In this document: one piece after another, positions 49,541 through 59,594 of the stretch | Layout: every line of letters starts with the position of its first letter | Numbering within the stretch: the first letter of the stretch is position 1 | Assembly (NCBI GenBank): GCA_016714085.1 | Contig: JADJNW010000004.1 | Coordinates: 558,001 to 622,000 of the forward strand | Source of the DNA: Saprospiraceae bacterium | Lineage (GTDB): Bacteria > Bacteroidota > Bacteroidia > Chitinophagales > Saprospiraceae | Direction of reading: 5' to 3' | DNA length: 64,000 nucleotides | Notes under the pieces: generated by a model | Told to the model about the DNA's origin: nothing | The model's input: only the letters and a program-made list of their open reading frames with translations | The model's database searches: none | Program-made: the position numbers and the translations under genes

Positions 49541-49945
49541 TAATGAAAATATTTATCAGTAGTATTATATTTAATATTCCTTTTATGTTTCCTGACCCTG
49601 AAGATTTAAGAAAGGAATTGGGAGAAAAGATTTGCATAGCAATCAATAACTCGGATAAATTTATTAAAAAATATAATAAAGCGAATTTAGCATTTATTAT
49701 TGCTTTTAGATAGAAAAAAAAAGAACTCCATATTATAGGGCCTTACTGTCGACTCAGAATTAGTGGATTACGATTATGGTTTCCTTTATCAAAAAATCAG
49801 AAATAGTAAAACTATAGATTAGCCTACTTGAATTATTTAAAAGAAGGTATTATTCAGTACTTACTAAATACGATTTTGATGTAAAATTAATTAGAAGAAA
49901 TTTTTTTAGAACTTGAAAATAAAGAACTTAAAACAATTATCTAAG
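49541..49945 (+). pseudogene. Broken immunity-protein-like gene
   Basis: It starts MKIFISSIIFNIPFMFPDPE, then DLRKELGEKICIAINNSDK, with a stop at 49711-49713. Protein-like text continues in other frames: KKKELHIIGPTVDSELVDY, then LNYLKEGIIQ, YDFDVKLIRRNF and LELENKELKTII. At least four frame changes are needed. The composition is very AT-rich. It resembles small immunity proteins of polymorphic toxin loci, but the family is not certain. Confidence 0.4.
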
Positions 49946-49972
49946 CAAAGGCTTATAAGAATTATTAAAATT

Positions 49973-51019
49973 TTATAGAAGCATAAAAATTACTATACCA
50001 TTATTACTCCTCGCTTGCTCCCAAGCCCAGGCGCTGCGCATGATGTCTTCGATATTATATGCTGGTTGCCAGCCTAGTTTATCGGCGGCTTTGTTGAGGT
50101 TGGCGTAGATGGCTACCACGTCACCGGGGCGGCGCTCACCGATGCGATAATTTAAATTTTCACCTGTCACCTTTTCAAATGCGTGGATGGCTTCCAATAC
50201 GCTCACGCCTTCGCCAATGCCAAGGTTAAAGACTTCGACTTGCTTTTCATTATTATTTTGTAATAAATATTGTAAAGCCAGCGTATGCGCGTGCGCGAGA
50301 TCCATAATATGAATAAAATCCCTAATACAAGATCCGTCACGGGTAGGATAATCCGCACCAAACACCACTGTTTCCGGGCGTTTGCCGATGGCGGTTTCGG
50401 TGATGACGGGTACAAGATTGCTGGCTACATTGCGCGGTGACTCGCCAATTAAAGCGCTGGGATGCGCACCAGCTGGATTGAAATAGCGCAGCAGCACGCT
50501 TTGTAAAATGGGATTGCCTCTTAGCACATCATGGATGATTTGTTCGCCCATTTGTTTGGTGCGAGCATAAGGCGATTCGGCTTCCTGCCAGGGCGTGTCT
50601 TCGGTGACAGGTAATTCGGTTGCATTACCATAAACAGAACAAGAAGAGGAAAATATGATATTCGATACTCTAAATTGTATCATACAATCCAGAATATTTA
50701 GTAAACTATTTAAATTATTACGAAAATATAATAAAGGTTGTTCTACCGATTCACCGACCGATTTTAAAGCTGCAAAATGAATAATGCCAATGATATCCTG
50801 ATTTTCCTGAAAAATTTGTTTGGTCGCTTCGAGATCGCATAAATCCACTACATAATTTTTGATGCGCTTGCCCGTGATTTTTTCGATTCCGTCGAGGGCG
50901 CTTTCGTCAGCATTATAAAGATTATCAACAGAAATAACTTCGAAGCCATTATCTAATAAGTCAATAATGGTATGGCTTCCAATATAACCGCAGCCGCCGG
51001 TGACAAGGATTTTGTTCAT
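49973..51019 (-). CDS. galE: UDP-glucose 4-epimerase
   Basis: 348 residues. The NAD-binding motif is GGCGYIGSHT (8-17), the catalytic residues are in SSSCSVYG and PYARTKQMGE (YxxxK), and there is the typical SPRNVASNLVPVITETAIGKR sugar-binding stretch. It interconverts UDP-glucose and UDP-galactose for surface polysaccharide. Monocistronic and divergent from cysQ. Confidence 0.95.
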   Translation of the reverse strand: MNKILVTGGCGYIGSHTIIDLLDNGFEVISVDNLYNADESALDGIEKITGKRIKNYVVDLCDLEATKQIFQENQDIIGIIHFAALKSVGESVEQPLLYFRNNLNSLLNILDCMIQFRVSNIIFSSSCSVYGNATELPVTEDTPWQEAESPYARTKQMGEQIIHDVLRGNPILQSVLLRYFNPAGAHPSALIGESPRNVASNLVPVITETAIGKRPETVVFGADYPTRDGSCIRDFIHIMDLAHAHTLALQYLLQNNNEKQVEVFNLGIGEGVSVLEAIHAFEKVTGENLNYRIGERRPGDVVAIYANLNKAADKLGWQPAYNIEDIMRSAWAWEQARSNNGIVIFMLL

Positions 51020-51102
51020 GTTTTATATGTTGATTTTTTGATATTTGATATTCATTTTTTGAGTTTATAAAAAACGGGATCGCCAACTTTACATTAGGAA
51101 AC

Positions 51103-51133
51103 TTTGAACTTCGGGTTTGCGAAATTACCTTTG
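51103..51133 (+). promoter_or_regulatory. Promoter of cysQ
   Basis: TTTG at 51103-51106, exactly 19 bases, then TACCTTTG at 51126-51133: a perfect Bacteroidota promoter, with the ATG 30 bases further on. Confidence 0.8.
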
Positions 51134-51163
51134 CGAAGGTACTCGAAAACACCTATTCATCAA

Positions 51164-51946
51164 ATGGACAAACAAAAAATAGTAGGCGAAGTCGCCCTAA
51201 TCGCCCGCCGAGCCGGAGCCGCCATCATGAGCGTGTATGGCAATGTAGCAGAAATGCCGGTGGAACTCAAAGACGATCAATCGCCGCTAACCCTGGCCGA
51301 TAAAGCTTCTAACGACATCATTACCAGCGGATTGGTGCAGTTGGATGTAAAATTTCCGATTATTTCGGAGGAGAGCAAGCAGATTCCTTACGAGGAGCGT
51401 CGCAACTACGAATATTGCTGGATGGTAGATCCTCTGGATGGCACGAAGGAATTTTTAAAACGCAATGGCGAATTCACGGTGAATATTGCATTATTATATC
51501 GCAATGAGCCAATCTTAGGCGTGGTGTATGTGCCTGCTTTGGATGAAATGTATTGGGCGTTGAAAGGTGAAGGCGCTTATCTCGAATCAAGGATTGGGAA
51601 AATGCGTTTGGAGGCAGCAAGCTTTCAAATGGCTGATTCACAGCTAAATGTGGTATGTTCGCGCTCGCATTTGAGTGATGCAACCAAAGCATTTATTGAT
51701 CAATTGAATGAACCAAATCTGGTGTCGAAAGGCAGTGCTTTGAAATTTTTGATCGTGGCCAGAGGACAGGCGCATATTTACCCGAGGCTAAGCTTAACCA
51801 GCGAGTGGGATACCTGCCCCGCGCAATTGGTGCTGGAAGAAGCCGGTGGCAAAGTCATTGATCAGGAAACGGGTGAGCGGATGCTATATAATAAGGAAAG
51901 CTTATTGAACCATTTTTTTATTGCTTATGGGAAGGTAATTATGTAG
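51164..51946 (+). CDS. cysQ: 3'(2'),5'-bisphosphate nucleotidase CysQ
   Basis: 260 residues from ATG 51164 (MDKQKIVGEVALIARRAG), chosen because it follows the promoter and begins the domain. The metal-binding motifs are SPLTLADKAS, SEESK, DPLDGTKEF (the WMVDPLDGTKEF block) and the C-terminal SEWDTCPAQLVLEEAGG. It dephosphorylates PAP to AMP in sulfate assimilation. Confidence 0.95.
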   Translation: MDKQKIVGEVALIARRAGAAIMSVYGNVAEMPVELKDDQSPLTLADKASNDIITSGLVQLDVKFPIISEESKQIPYEERRNYEYCWMVDPLDGTKEFLKRNGEFTVNIALLYRNEPILGVVYVPALDEMYWALKGEGAYLESRIGKMRLEAASFQMADSQLNVVCSRSHLSDATKAFIDQLNEPNLVSKGSALKFLIVARGQAHIYPRLSLTSEWDTCPAQLVLEEAGGKVIDQETGERMLYNKESLLNHFFIAYGKVIM

Positions 51947-51990
51947 TGATGTAATTATGTGGTGATATTGTGAGGTGGTGATGATGTAAT
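51945..51990. repeat. GTGATGTAATTATG-type word repeat
   Basis: Five loose copies of GTGATG/GTGGTGAT-like words between cysQ and the next gene. Same class as the other low-complexity intergenic arrays. Confidence 0.45.
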
Positions 51991-52013
51991 GATAATAAAA
52001 TTAAAATTATATT

Positions 52014-53237
52014 TTGTATAAATGGTTTAATCATCAAGTACTTGGTATTATCAGTATTTTAATGGTACTGACGGGTTTATTATTTTCAGAAATGCTGATG
52101 AGCAGCGGGATGATTGGTTTGATGATCATTGCAGTATTCAATCGAAATATTAAGCATAATTTTTATACATTCTTGCAGAACCCCGCACTACTTGGGCTGG
52201 CGGGGATTTTTGGAATCGTTTTAATGAGCGGCTTGTGGTCATCGAATGGAGCCTGGTTGATGAATCGCCTGCAAATGAAATTACCTTTTTTGCTTTTGCC
52301 TTTTGCCATTCTCGCTATTCCTAAATTTGATAAAAAAGTTTATTTTCCCATTCTCGCTGGGTTCTTTTACTTGGTATCAGTCGTTTGTGCCTATTCTATT
52401 ATACATTTTATATTGAATTATGATATAATGATTGAGGGTTATAAGCAAGGGCACGTATTATTTACACCAGTAATGCATATTCGCTTTAGTCTGATGGTGG
52501 TGATTTGTGTAGCAATTGGCTGGTATTTATATCAGGAAAAATATTATTTAAAATACTCTATTGAGCAGATAATTATACTAATTATAACCATTTTATTAAT
52601 CCTTTATTTACATATTTTAGCGGTGCGCACAGGCTTGGTATCATTATATGGCGTCTTAGCTTTTTTTATAGTTTATTATATTTTGAAGACAAAACGTTAT
52701 ATTTTAGGTATTGGATTAACTGTTTTTATGATAGCGGGATTGGCTTTGGCGATCCGATTTGTGCCAACATTATGGAATAAAACGGGGTATATGCTCTGGA
52801 GTCTGGAACAAATCGCACAAGGCAAGCGGCTGGCGGACTTGTCGGATTCGTATCGATTGGCAACGGTGGAAGCGGGCATTCAGCTAGGCAACCAACATCC
52901 AATAATTGGCATCGGTTGGGGCGATATTAAAGACGAAACACAAAATTATTTACAACAAAAATACCCTGAATTATTAAGCGTTATTTACACGCCGCAGAGC
53001 GAATATGTCTTATTTTATGCGGCTTCGGGTATTATTGGATTATTAATATTTATCTGGGCAACTTTACAAGCTTTATTTTATAAAAAAAGTTATCAAAATT
53101 TATTTATCGGTGCTTTTCATATCTTAATGATATTATCTTTTATTGTCGAGCAAACCATTGAAACACAGCTTGGTACAGCGATTTATATCATTTTTGCTGT
53201 GATGAATATTCGCTTTCAAATGGAGTCCGATAAATAG
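52014..53237 (+). CDS. O-antigen ligase-like polytopic membrane protein
   Basis: 407 residues, with about ten transmembrane helices. The only in-frame start near the beginning is TTG at 52014 (MYKWFNHQVLGIIS); an ATG exists at internal codon 17. A large periplasmic loop before the last helices contains SYRLATVEAGIQLGNQHPIIGIGWGDIKDE, which matches the Wzy/O-antigen ligase pattern. It probably transfers or polymerises surface glycans. Ugd and GalE elsewhere in the window fit a polysaccharide role. Confidence 0.7.
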   Translation: MYKWFNHQVLGIISILMVLTGLLFSEMLMSSGMIGLMIIAVFNRNIKHNFYTFLQNPALLGLAGIFGIVLMSGLWSSNGAWLMNRLQMKLPFLLLPFAILAIPKFDKKVYFPILAGFFYLVSVVCAYSIIHFILNYDIMIEGYKQGHVLFTPVMHIRFSLMVVICVAIGWYLYQEKYYLKYSIEQIIILIITILLILYLHILAVRTGLVSLYGVLAFFIVYYILKTKRYILGIGLTVFMIAGLALAIRFVPTLWNKTGYMLWSLEQIAQGKRLADLSDSYRLATVEAGIQLGNQHPIIGIGWGDIKDETQNYLQQKYPELLSVIYTPQSEYVLFYAASGIIGLLIFIWATLQALFYKKSYQNLFIGAFHILMILSFIVEQTIETQLGTAIYIIFAVMNIRFQMESDK

Positions 53238-53263
53238 ATATAATATATTGATTTATTATTTTT

Positions 53264-53877
53264 TTATACAGTGCTTTCTAAGCGCCTTTTTCTTTTTTCT
53301 AAAATCCAACTTCCAATAAATATGAGCATTCCAGCTATTACCATTATATAAGTCAGCGCTTTATTAAAATCATAAATAAAAATACTACTGATGATAAATA
53401 AAACACCGATTCCCCACAAAAAATCTGAGCGTAATGATTTTCGCGTTAATGGAATCGTTTTAATACCGCCGGTTGATCGGTTAATAAAAATTTCAATTTA
53501 TGATAATCGGCTAATAATAAAATTGCATTTAATAATAAAAAAAAGCCCAAAACATAAGGCGTACCGCGCCATTCTAATGAAATAGTAACCATTAAGGTGG
53601 TTGTAATAATTGGAAATAACATAACTGCCCCGACCGTAGCAAAGCGCTGTGACAGCACCAGCAAGCCAACAATCACCTGACTAAATGCAATAAACCGAGC
53701 GAATAAGCCCAAACCATATTCTGCAAGCCTTTCTTCGAGCCAAACTGGGCCAATGATGCCCGGGAACTGCCCGTCGAGCAATTTCGCCATTCCGGCGGAA
53801 AAGAAAATATAACCCAAAAAAATGCGGATGGAAACGATTACAAAATTCCAGAAGCCTTTGCGAGAAAACATATTCAA
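53264..53877 (-). CDS. DoxX-family membrane protein (one frameshift)
   Basis: The start at 53877 reads MNMFSRKGFWNFVIVSIRIFLGYIFFSAGMAKLLDG, a DoxX/MauE-type opening. Four transmembrane helices run to LLADYHKLKFLLTDQ. The frame stops at 53446, but adding one A to the AAAA run at about 53460 extends it through TIPLTRKSLRSDFLWGIG, VLFIISSIFIYDFN and a further helix to a stop at 53264. About 204 residues in all. Function not established; members are redox-linked membrane proteins. Confidence 0.65.
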
Positions 53878-53901
53878 TTGATTATGGACAATTTACAATT
53901 G

Positions 53902-53923
53902 TGCCGAAGGCATCCCTTCGGGA
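53902..53923. repeat. Back-to-back REP-like palindromes
   Basis: TGCC-GAA-GGCA (53902-53912) abuts TCCC-TTC-GGGA (53913-53923), the two variants also seen singly at 5409 and 5547. A GGACAATT word lies just upstream. The remaining part of 53878-54133 is featureless. Confidence 0.55.
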
Positions 53924-54133
53924 ATAATTTGACGCAATGAAATTCCCGCAAAGGCTTGGTTTACACAAAAAAACTCTACTAAATATCCATTTTATTCTAC
54001 CATGGGAAATTAAATGACTAAATAATACCATGATGAAAATGATTAGACATGATTTTCTTGATTGATTCCCCTAATTTACAAGGATTTTACACGCAACAAA
54101 TGCACCATCATCAATTGAAAATGGTATAATATT

Positions 54134-55603
54134 TTATCGATCCCCTGATATTAGTTTAATTGCATTTCTTTTCAAATCATCATAAGCGCCATTATTTTGA
54201 TTGGAAAATACAACCAATGTAATATCTTGCCCAGGAAAATAACGAAATTCAAAATTTACACCATCGGTTGTGCCGCCGTGCCCATAAGTAATTTCCTGCG
54301 CCGATTTTTGAATAATGAAGCCATAGCCATAATCTTCTGTAATATCCAGCCCTTTATTTTGGGGCGTAATTATATTTTTAAATGTTTTTTCGCCGATTAA
54401 TGCATTATTCTTTAAAACCCGAGAAAATTTTAATATATCACGCCCATTGGAATAGGCTCCGCCAGCAGATGAGCCTTTAATGCCGTGCCTGCCTTCTTTC
54501 CAGGTATTTTCTTTTTCACCTCGTGCCAGTGAAGTAGCTGTATTTTTTGAACCATAATTAAAATAACCAGAAGCGCTCATGCCTGCTGGATTAAAAATTT
54601 CGGATTGAATAATATCATAAAAAGATTTTCCCGTTACTTTTTCTATGATAGCTCCAAGTAAAATAAAATTAGAATTACAATATTGATATTGCGTTCCAGC
54701 TTCAAAATCAAATCCGGCTTGATATACAATCTTTAAGTGATCATTAATATTGGTAGCGCTATAAACGGCTTTGTTATTTTGCCCTGACCAATACTCTGCT
54801 ATGCCCGAAGTATGCGACAATAAATGATGAATCGTAATTTTATCAGCTTTTGATTTATCGGCAAAACCATTAAGGTATTTTGTAATATTATCATTATAAT
54901 TTAATTTGCCTTTTTCAACTAATTGCGCGATCGCAATAGCAGTAAACATCTTACCTCCTGATGCAATATTAAATAATGTTTGATTACTTATTTTTACTTT
55001 TTTATCAAGATCTGCGTAACCAAAGTATTTCTCATATAAAATTTGCCCTCTTTCCGCAATCAAAATACTACCGGAGAGATCAAAATTGGTATTCAGATTT
55101 TTAACATATTCATCAAGCCAATCGAGCGTTTCTTTTTGTTGGATGGCACCATTGGGCAGATTAATTGGTTCTGAAACTTCAGCAATAAATACGAATTGTG
55201 TTATTTTCTGATCAGGCGGCGCGTTTACATACATTTGAAAATCTTGCCACATGACACTTCCTTCTTTTTTTGCATATATATGCATAACATAAGTGGCACC
55301 ACCGGGCTTATCATACTTATTAATTTCAGAATGATGCAAATCCATAGGAGCATACCTTTCATGGAATGATTGAAAAAGCTGGGCTAAAGCACTCACTCCT
55401 TTGCTTGCAATTAATTCTTCTGAAAAAACCAGCAGCGCTACTTCTTTTTGCCTTTCGATAGAAGTTGAATTTACTGCTTCGATAAATAATTGATCAATTT
55501 CCTGATTATTATTAGGCGAATTATTTACATCATTTTTATTTTGACAAAAAGAAGTGCTTGATATCAAAATAAAACCCAATAATAAAGTTGTAATTTGTCT
55601 CAT
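54134..55603 (-). CDS. Serine hydrolase of the beta-lactamase/class C PBP family
   Basis: 489 residues. Signal peptide at 1-20 (MRQITTLLLGFILISSTSFC, a possible lipobox Cys20). An N-terminal alpha/beta (NTF2-like) domain covers about 30-150. The beta-lactamase fold follows: SxxK as SGGK (Ser215, Lys218), YxN as YCN (308-310) and HGG in ITYGHGGTTDG. It acts in the periplasm or on the surface; likely an esterase or peptidase rather than an antibiotic beta-lactamase. Confidence 0.85.
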   Translation of the reverse strand: MRQITTLLLGFILISSTSFCQNKNDVNNSPNNNQEIDQLFIEAVNSTSIERQKEVALLVFSEELIASKGVSALAQLFQSFHERYAPMDLHHSEINKYDKPGGATYVMHIYAKKEGSVMWQDFQMYVNAPPDQKITQFVFIAEVSEPINLPNGAIQQKETLDWLDEYVKNLNTNFDLSGSILIAERGQILYEKYFGYADLDKKVKISNQTLFNIASGGKMFTAIAIAQLVEKGKLNYNDNITKYLNGFADKSKADKITIHHLLSHTSGIAEYWSGQNNKAVYSATNINDHLKIVYQAGFDFEAGTQYQYCNSNFILLGAIIEKVTGKSFYDIIQSEIFNPAGMSASGYFNYGSKNTATSLARGEKENTWKEGRHGIKGSSAGGAYSNGRDILKFSRVLKNNALIGEKTFKNIITPQNKGLDITEDYGYGFIIQKSAQEITYGHGGTTDGVNFEFRYFPGQDITLVVFSNQNNGAYDDLKRNAIKLISGDR

Positions 55604-55677
55604 ATGTATTATATTAAAGTGGATAATATAATTTTTTGGTGAATAATTTAAGTAAAATACTGACTTATTATTAGTAA

Positions 55678-56082
55678 TTATAGCAAGACTTGAAAGTCCT
55701 TGTCCCTGTATTCGGAAGGCGGCAAACCAACTTCGCGTTTAAAGGTTTTGGAAAATGTGTACACATCCGCATAGCCTACTTGAGATGCAACTTCAGATAC
55801 CGATTTTTGATGCCTGACGAGTAGTAATTTGGCTTCTTCCATCCTTTTATTGCGAATATATTTCGCAGGAGTGATGCCGAATGTATCGCTGAATAAACGA
55901 TGAAAATGATATAAAGAAATATGAGCGACTTTCGCAATATCCTTGTTCAAAAGTTGTTTATCAAGATTATTAAGAATATAATTTCTGGCACGCAATAATT
56001 GTGCGTAATGAGGACTGCCTGTTTGCATAAGGAACAAATGTCGAGTGATAAATAAGGTACGTCCTTTAATTTTTCCGCTCAT
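55678..56082 (-). CDS. AraC-family HTH regulator
   Basis: The C-terminal 100 residues contain two helix-turn-helix motifs (LNKDIAKVAHISLYHFHRLFSDTFGITPAKYI and SVSEVASQVGYADVYTFSKTFKREVGLPPSEY), typical of AraC/XylS. The start is uncertain: 56103, 56082 or 56028 (MQTGSPHYAQLLRARNYI). The first two overlap the S41 peptidase stop at 56066, suggesting translational coupling. There is no ligand-binding domain. Confidence 0.8.
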   Translation of the reverse strand: MSGKIKGRTLFITRHLFLMQTGSPHYAQLLRARNYILNNLDKQLLNKDIAKVAHISLYHFHRLFSDTFGITPAKYIRNKRMEEAKLLLVRHQKSVSEVASQVGYADVYTFSKTFKREVGLPPSEYRDKDFQVLL

Positions 56083-57439
56083 TAAAAACCTCATTCCCGT
56101 CATTTTGTATCAAGTAAAAACCATTGATTTTTCCTTGTGCATCACGCGCAAAACGAACGCGGGGCTTGGGCGTCACCGCAATATCCAAATCATAAGTCTC
56201 TTTGCCCGATTCGATCATTTTAATTTTAGGGCCATTTTCCCGACTAAACATTAATTCGTCATTTTCTACACTTACGGTGCGAATACCATAATTCCCGGCA
56301 TATTCTTGTAGATTTTTAGCTCCGCCGCCAGACTGCATTTTCTGGATTTGATAATCAATTTTAGTTACAAGTGACTGATATTGAGTTTTTTGTGTTTCTG
56401 ATTTTTCGCCTTGCATTAGCTTTTCCAAAGCCTTTTTATGCGCCGTTTCCAAAGCAAATTTTGCCGAAACGGGAATGTCAGGTTGTACGCCAACGCCTTC
56501 CCAATTTGATTTTGTTATTACATTCTCCTCGCGCATATCAGGCATCAGCACCGCCACGTTGCCTTGTTTGTTCAAGTTTAACATAACCGGTGTGAAGCCA
56601 TGCGCCCCTCCTACGGTTTTTTCACCAATGATAGTCGCTTTTTTAAAAGCCTGTAAATCATAAGGAAAGGATTCGCCACCAGAAGCGGAAGTAGGACCCG
56701 TGAGGACATACACCTCCTTGCCCAGGTATTTCGCGCCGCCTGGCTCGGCAAGGGTAGTGAATTTTGTCGTAGTGTTTTCGGTACGATTATAAATTGTGTT
56801 TATCAAGGTCGGTTTTTCAAAAAAATAGCTCTCCGCGAGCGAAACATATTCCGGCAAACCGCCTGTATTTTGGCGCATATCCACAATCAAAGCTTTGGTG
56901 TGTTGCAACATATTAAATGCTGCCGCTAACTGAGGCTTGGCGCCTTCTAACGGTGCATTGAAACTACTCAAATTCAGATAACCGATATTCCCTTCCAGGA
57001 TTTCCGCTTTTGTAATGCCAAAATTATTGAGTTTTGCGCGGTTGAAGGTCTCATCTTCTGCCGCTTTTTTATCTTCTTCGCTGTCGCCTGGTTGCACCCA
57101 GTTCATATTAGCCGTAGCTGGAATATGTAATAAATTAAAATGCGAATCGTGAATAATGGCTTGAATATCAGTTGTTAACTGCTCTAATAATTTTTTAATT
57201 TGAGAAATGTCTTTATAAGTATCTTTACGCGCTATTTCATTTAATTTCGTTTTTACGGCTTTTCCTTTATCAGGAAATACGTAATTAGATTCAAATAAAT
57301 CTCCAATAGAATTGATAATATCCGCGCGTTCTTCCTTCGTCAAAGGCGGCGTTTCCGGCGCTTGCGCCATTGAAAATTGTTGAGCAAACAAGTTTGAGTT
57401 TAATAATAATAGTAATATTACAAAATATAATGTTTTCAT
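56066..57439 (-). CDS. Secreted S41-family peptidase
   Basis: 457 residues with a signal peptide (MKTLYFVILLLLLNSNLFAQ). Helical region at 33-100. The S41 core reads NIGYLNLSSFNAPLEG and ALIVDMRQNTGG, with the nucleophile in TGPTSASGGESFPY (Ser253), then EKTVGGAHG and GVGVQPDIPV. It lacks a PDZ domain. A C-terminal beta domain follows. It ends inside the start region of the AraC gene and is probably in one transcript with it. Confidence 0.85.
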   Translation of the reverse strand: MKTLYFVILLLLLNSNLFAQQFSMAQAPETPPLTKEERADIINSIGDLFESNYVFPDKGKAVKTKLNEIARKDTYKDISQIKKLLEQLTTDIQAIIHDSHFNLLHIPATANMNWVQPGDSEEDKKAAEDETFNRAKLNNFGITKAEILEGNIGYLNLSSFNAPLEGAKPQLAAAFNMLQHTKALIVDMRQNTGGLPEYVSLAESYFFEKPTLINTIYNRTENTTTKFTTLAEPGGAKYLGKEVYVLTGPTSASGGESFPYDLQAFKKATIIGEKTVGGAHGFTPVMLNLNKQGNVAVLMPDMREENVITKSNWEGVGVQPDIPVSAKFALETAHKKALEKLMQGEKSETQKTQYQSLVTKIDYQIQKMQSGGGAKNLQEYAGNYGIRTVSVENDELMFSRENGPKIKMIESGKETYDLDIAVTPKPRVRFARDAQGKINGFYLIQNDGNEVFNERKN

Positions 57440-57663
57440 AAGTCAGCTAATGTTTTATTGTGAAAAGATGGTCAAAAATATCTGCACAAACAGCACTTTC
57501 CAAACGCGCAACGCAGAGTTGCTGCTACTTTGGTGCGGATCGCCGAAATTCTGGGACGAACGACTGGCGCTGGATAGCAGAAAGGTTTAACTTTGAGGGA
57601 ATTTAAATGTGAGATATGAAACGAGAAATATGAAAGTAATCTTTACCCTTTTATCATAATAAT

Positions 57664-58845
57664 ATGATGCAATTGGTTAAACAAAACTTATTAAAAGCAT
57701 GGCAAGCCCCGGTTTTGCAGCAAGCCGCTTTTGTCGGCGCTATTTGGACTTTGATGGCTTTATTGCCATTATTAAAGCATTTGTTAGATTATTGGCTTGG
57801 TAATCAGCCCTTTCAGGGGAATACATTTATCTTAGGTATTCTATTATCCTGGAGCATTGGCATCATATTTTTGACGGTATTATTAATTGGAATACATTAT
57901 TTTAAATGGTACGGCATCCGTTTTGTAATATTAAATATAATAATTGCCGTATTGGTGATGTTTCTTTATGAAACATTAAAAAAGGAGGAAACGTTTGAAA
58001 TCACTGTCCAGGACATAGATGGGCAGCCCGGGCTGGGAACTTTTTATACTACAAAACCTTATTTTGGAGAAGGTATTTACATTAATAATGTATATAATTT
58101 GCTATTAATGCAATTAATGCTCGCAGGATTAATTTATGCTGTACATTATTTTATGTTGGCTAAAAAGCGTGAAATTCAACAAGTTCAATTGGAAAAACAG
58201 CTGGCTAAGGCGCGTTTATCTTTATTAAGTAATCAAATGGAGCCCCATTTTTTATTTAATACATTTAATACCATTGCTGCGCTGATTGACATCGATCCTT
58301 CGCGGGCACAGGAAACACTGGAGGATCTGGGACATTTATTGCGTATTAAACTGGAACAACATCAACAACAGTTTATTCCATTATATCAAGAAATTGATTT
58401 TGTAAAAAAATATTTAAAAATTGAGCAGACGCGATTACAAGAACGTTTGAATGTACAAATTCAAATTGAACCTGAAACGAACTCCGCGAAAGTTCCTAAT
58501 TTTATATTGCAACCTTTGGTTGAAAATGCGATTCGACACGGTATTAGCCAGAAAAAATCGGGCGGAAGGCTTGAAATTATAGCAAAAAAGCAAGAACAAT
58601 CGTTATTACTTATCATTAAAGATAATGGAATTGGTATTCAATCAAGTAAAAAAGGCGTGGGCTTGCAAAATACAACCGAGCGATTACAAACTTTATATCA
58701 TAATCAACATCAATTTTTGGCAGAAAATTTACAAGAAGGTGGCGTGCAAATCACAATTACATTTCCTTTCGAATTAATGGTCGGCGATTTGATTTTACAA
58801 AACAAAGCAACCAGCAGCTATGCAAATTCGGGCCTTAATCGTTGA
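57664..58845 (+). CDS. LytS-type sensor histidine kinase
   Basis: 393 residues. Four transmembrane segments cover 20-165. The His_kinase (PF06580-type) domain has the phosphoacceptor in EPHFLFNTFNTIAALI (His195). The HATPase shows LQPLVENAIRHGI and GIGLQNTTERL-like KGVGLQNTTERL. It overlaps the downstream regulator gene by 26 bases. No obvious ligand domain beyond the periplasmic loops. The 57440-57663 gap holds only a short GC-richer coding-like scrap. Confidence 0.9.
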   Translation: MMQLVKQNLLKAWQAPVLQQAAFVGAIWTLMALLPLLKHLLDYWLGNQPFQGNTFILGILLSWSIGIIFLTVLLIGIHYFKWYGIRFVILNIIIAVLVMFLYETLKKEETFEITVQDIDGQPGLGTFYTTKPYFGEGIYINNVYNLLLMQLMLAGLIYAVHYFMLAKKREIQQVQLEKQLAKARLSLLSNQMEPHFLFNTFNTIAALIDIDPSRAQETLEDLGHLLRIKLEQHQQQFIPLYQEIDFVKKYLKIEQTRLQERLNVQIQIEPETNSAKVPNFILQPLVENAIRHGISQKKSGGRLEIIAKKQEQSLLLIIKDNGIGIQSSKKGVGLQNTTERLQTLYHNQHQFLAENLQEGGVQITITFPFELMVGDLILQNKATSSYANSGLNR

Positions 58846-59587
58846 CGATGAACCGCTTGCGCGTGAACGTATTCAAACTTTACTGCAAGTATATCCTTTT
58901 ATCCAGGTAATTGCAACTTGTGAAACAGGCAAAGATGCATTACATTTTTTATATCATAACTCGGTCGATTTATTATTTTTAGATATTCAAATGCCGGAAA
59001 TGACGGGCTTGGAAATGCTTCACCACCTGCCAGATTTAAAACTTCCGTTGATTGTTTTTGTGACTGCTTACGATCAATACGCCGTCGAAGCATTTGAGTA
59101 TTTTGCCGTCGATTATTTGCTGAAACCCTACAGCAATGAGCGTTTCCGGCAGACTGTCAATCGCGTATTGCAGCGCTACCAATCAAATTCAACAGCGCAC
59201 TGGGATGAATTATTGAGTAAACTCATACAATATTTTCAGCAACCTTCGGAGAATCTTTTAGCTCATAAAATAAAAATTGAATTAGCAGGTAAAATATATT
59301 TCATTGATATTGAGTCAATTGAATATATTTGCTCAACCGGTAATTATATCGAATTAAAAGTAAGGGATAAAAAACATTTACTTCGCCAAACTTTGTCCGA
59401 AATTTGCCAAAGACTAACGGCATCTCATTTTCTGAAAATTCATCGTTCCACGCTTATCAATCTTCATTTTTTAAAAGAAATCCATCGCACGCCGCACGGC
59501 GAGTATGAAGTAAAGATGCAGGACACCAGTGTTTTCAGGGTTAGTCGGAGTTACAAACAGGATTTTATAGAAAAATTAAAACTTTAA
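58820..59587 (+). CDS. LytTR-family response regulator
   Basis: 255 residues. Receiver domain 1-120 with the phospho-acceptor Asp55 (LLFLDIQMPEMTG) and lysine in DYLLKPYSNE. The LytTR DNA-binding domain (about 150-250) has IKIELAGKIYFIDIESIEYICSTGNYIEL and FLKIHRSTLINLHFLKEI. It overlaps and is coupled to the LytS gene. Confidence 0.95.
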   Translation: MQIRALIVDDEPLARERIQTLLQVYPFIQVIATCETGKDALHFLYHNSVDLLFLDIQMPEMTGLEMLHHLPDLKLPLIVFVTAYDQYAVEAFEYFAVDYLLKPYSNERFRQTVNRVLQRYQSNSTAHWDELLSKLIQYFQQPSENLLAHKIKIELAGKIYFIDIESIEYICSTGNYIELKVRDKKHLLRQTLSEICQRLTASHFLKIHRSTLINLHFLKEIHRTPHGEYEVKMQDTSVFRVSRSYKQDFIEKLKL

Positions 59588-59594
59588 GCCCTTA

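Noticed and set aside
52014..53237. A frameshifted upstream start for the O-antigen-ligase-like gene.
   Set aside because: An in-frame stop lies just upstream of the TTG at 52014, and the first residues already fit a membrane-protein N-terminus; no better start could be shown.
57490..57600. A coding-like scrap reading TFQTRNAELLLLWCGS and KFWDERLALDSRKV.
   Set aside because: It has only about 36 codons, no start and no recognisable family. It may be a gene remnant but cannot be supported.
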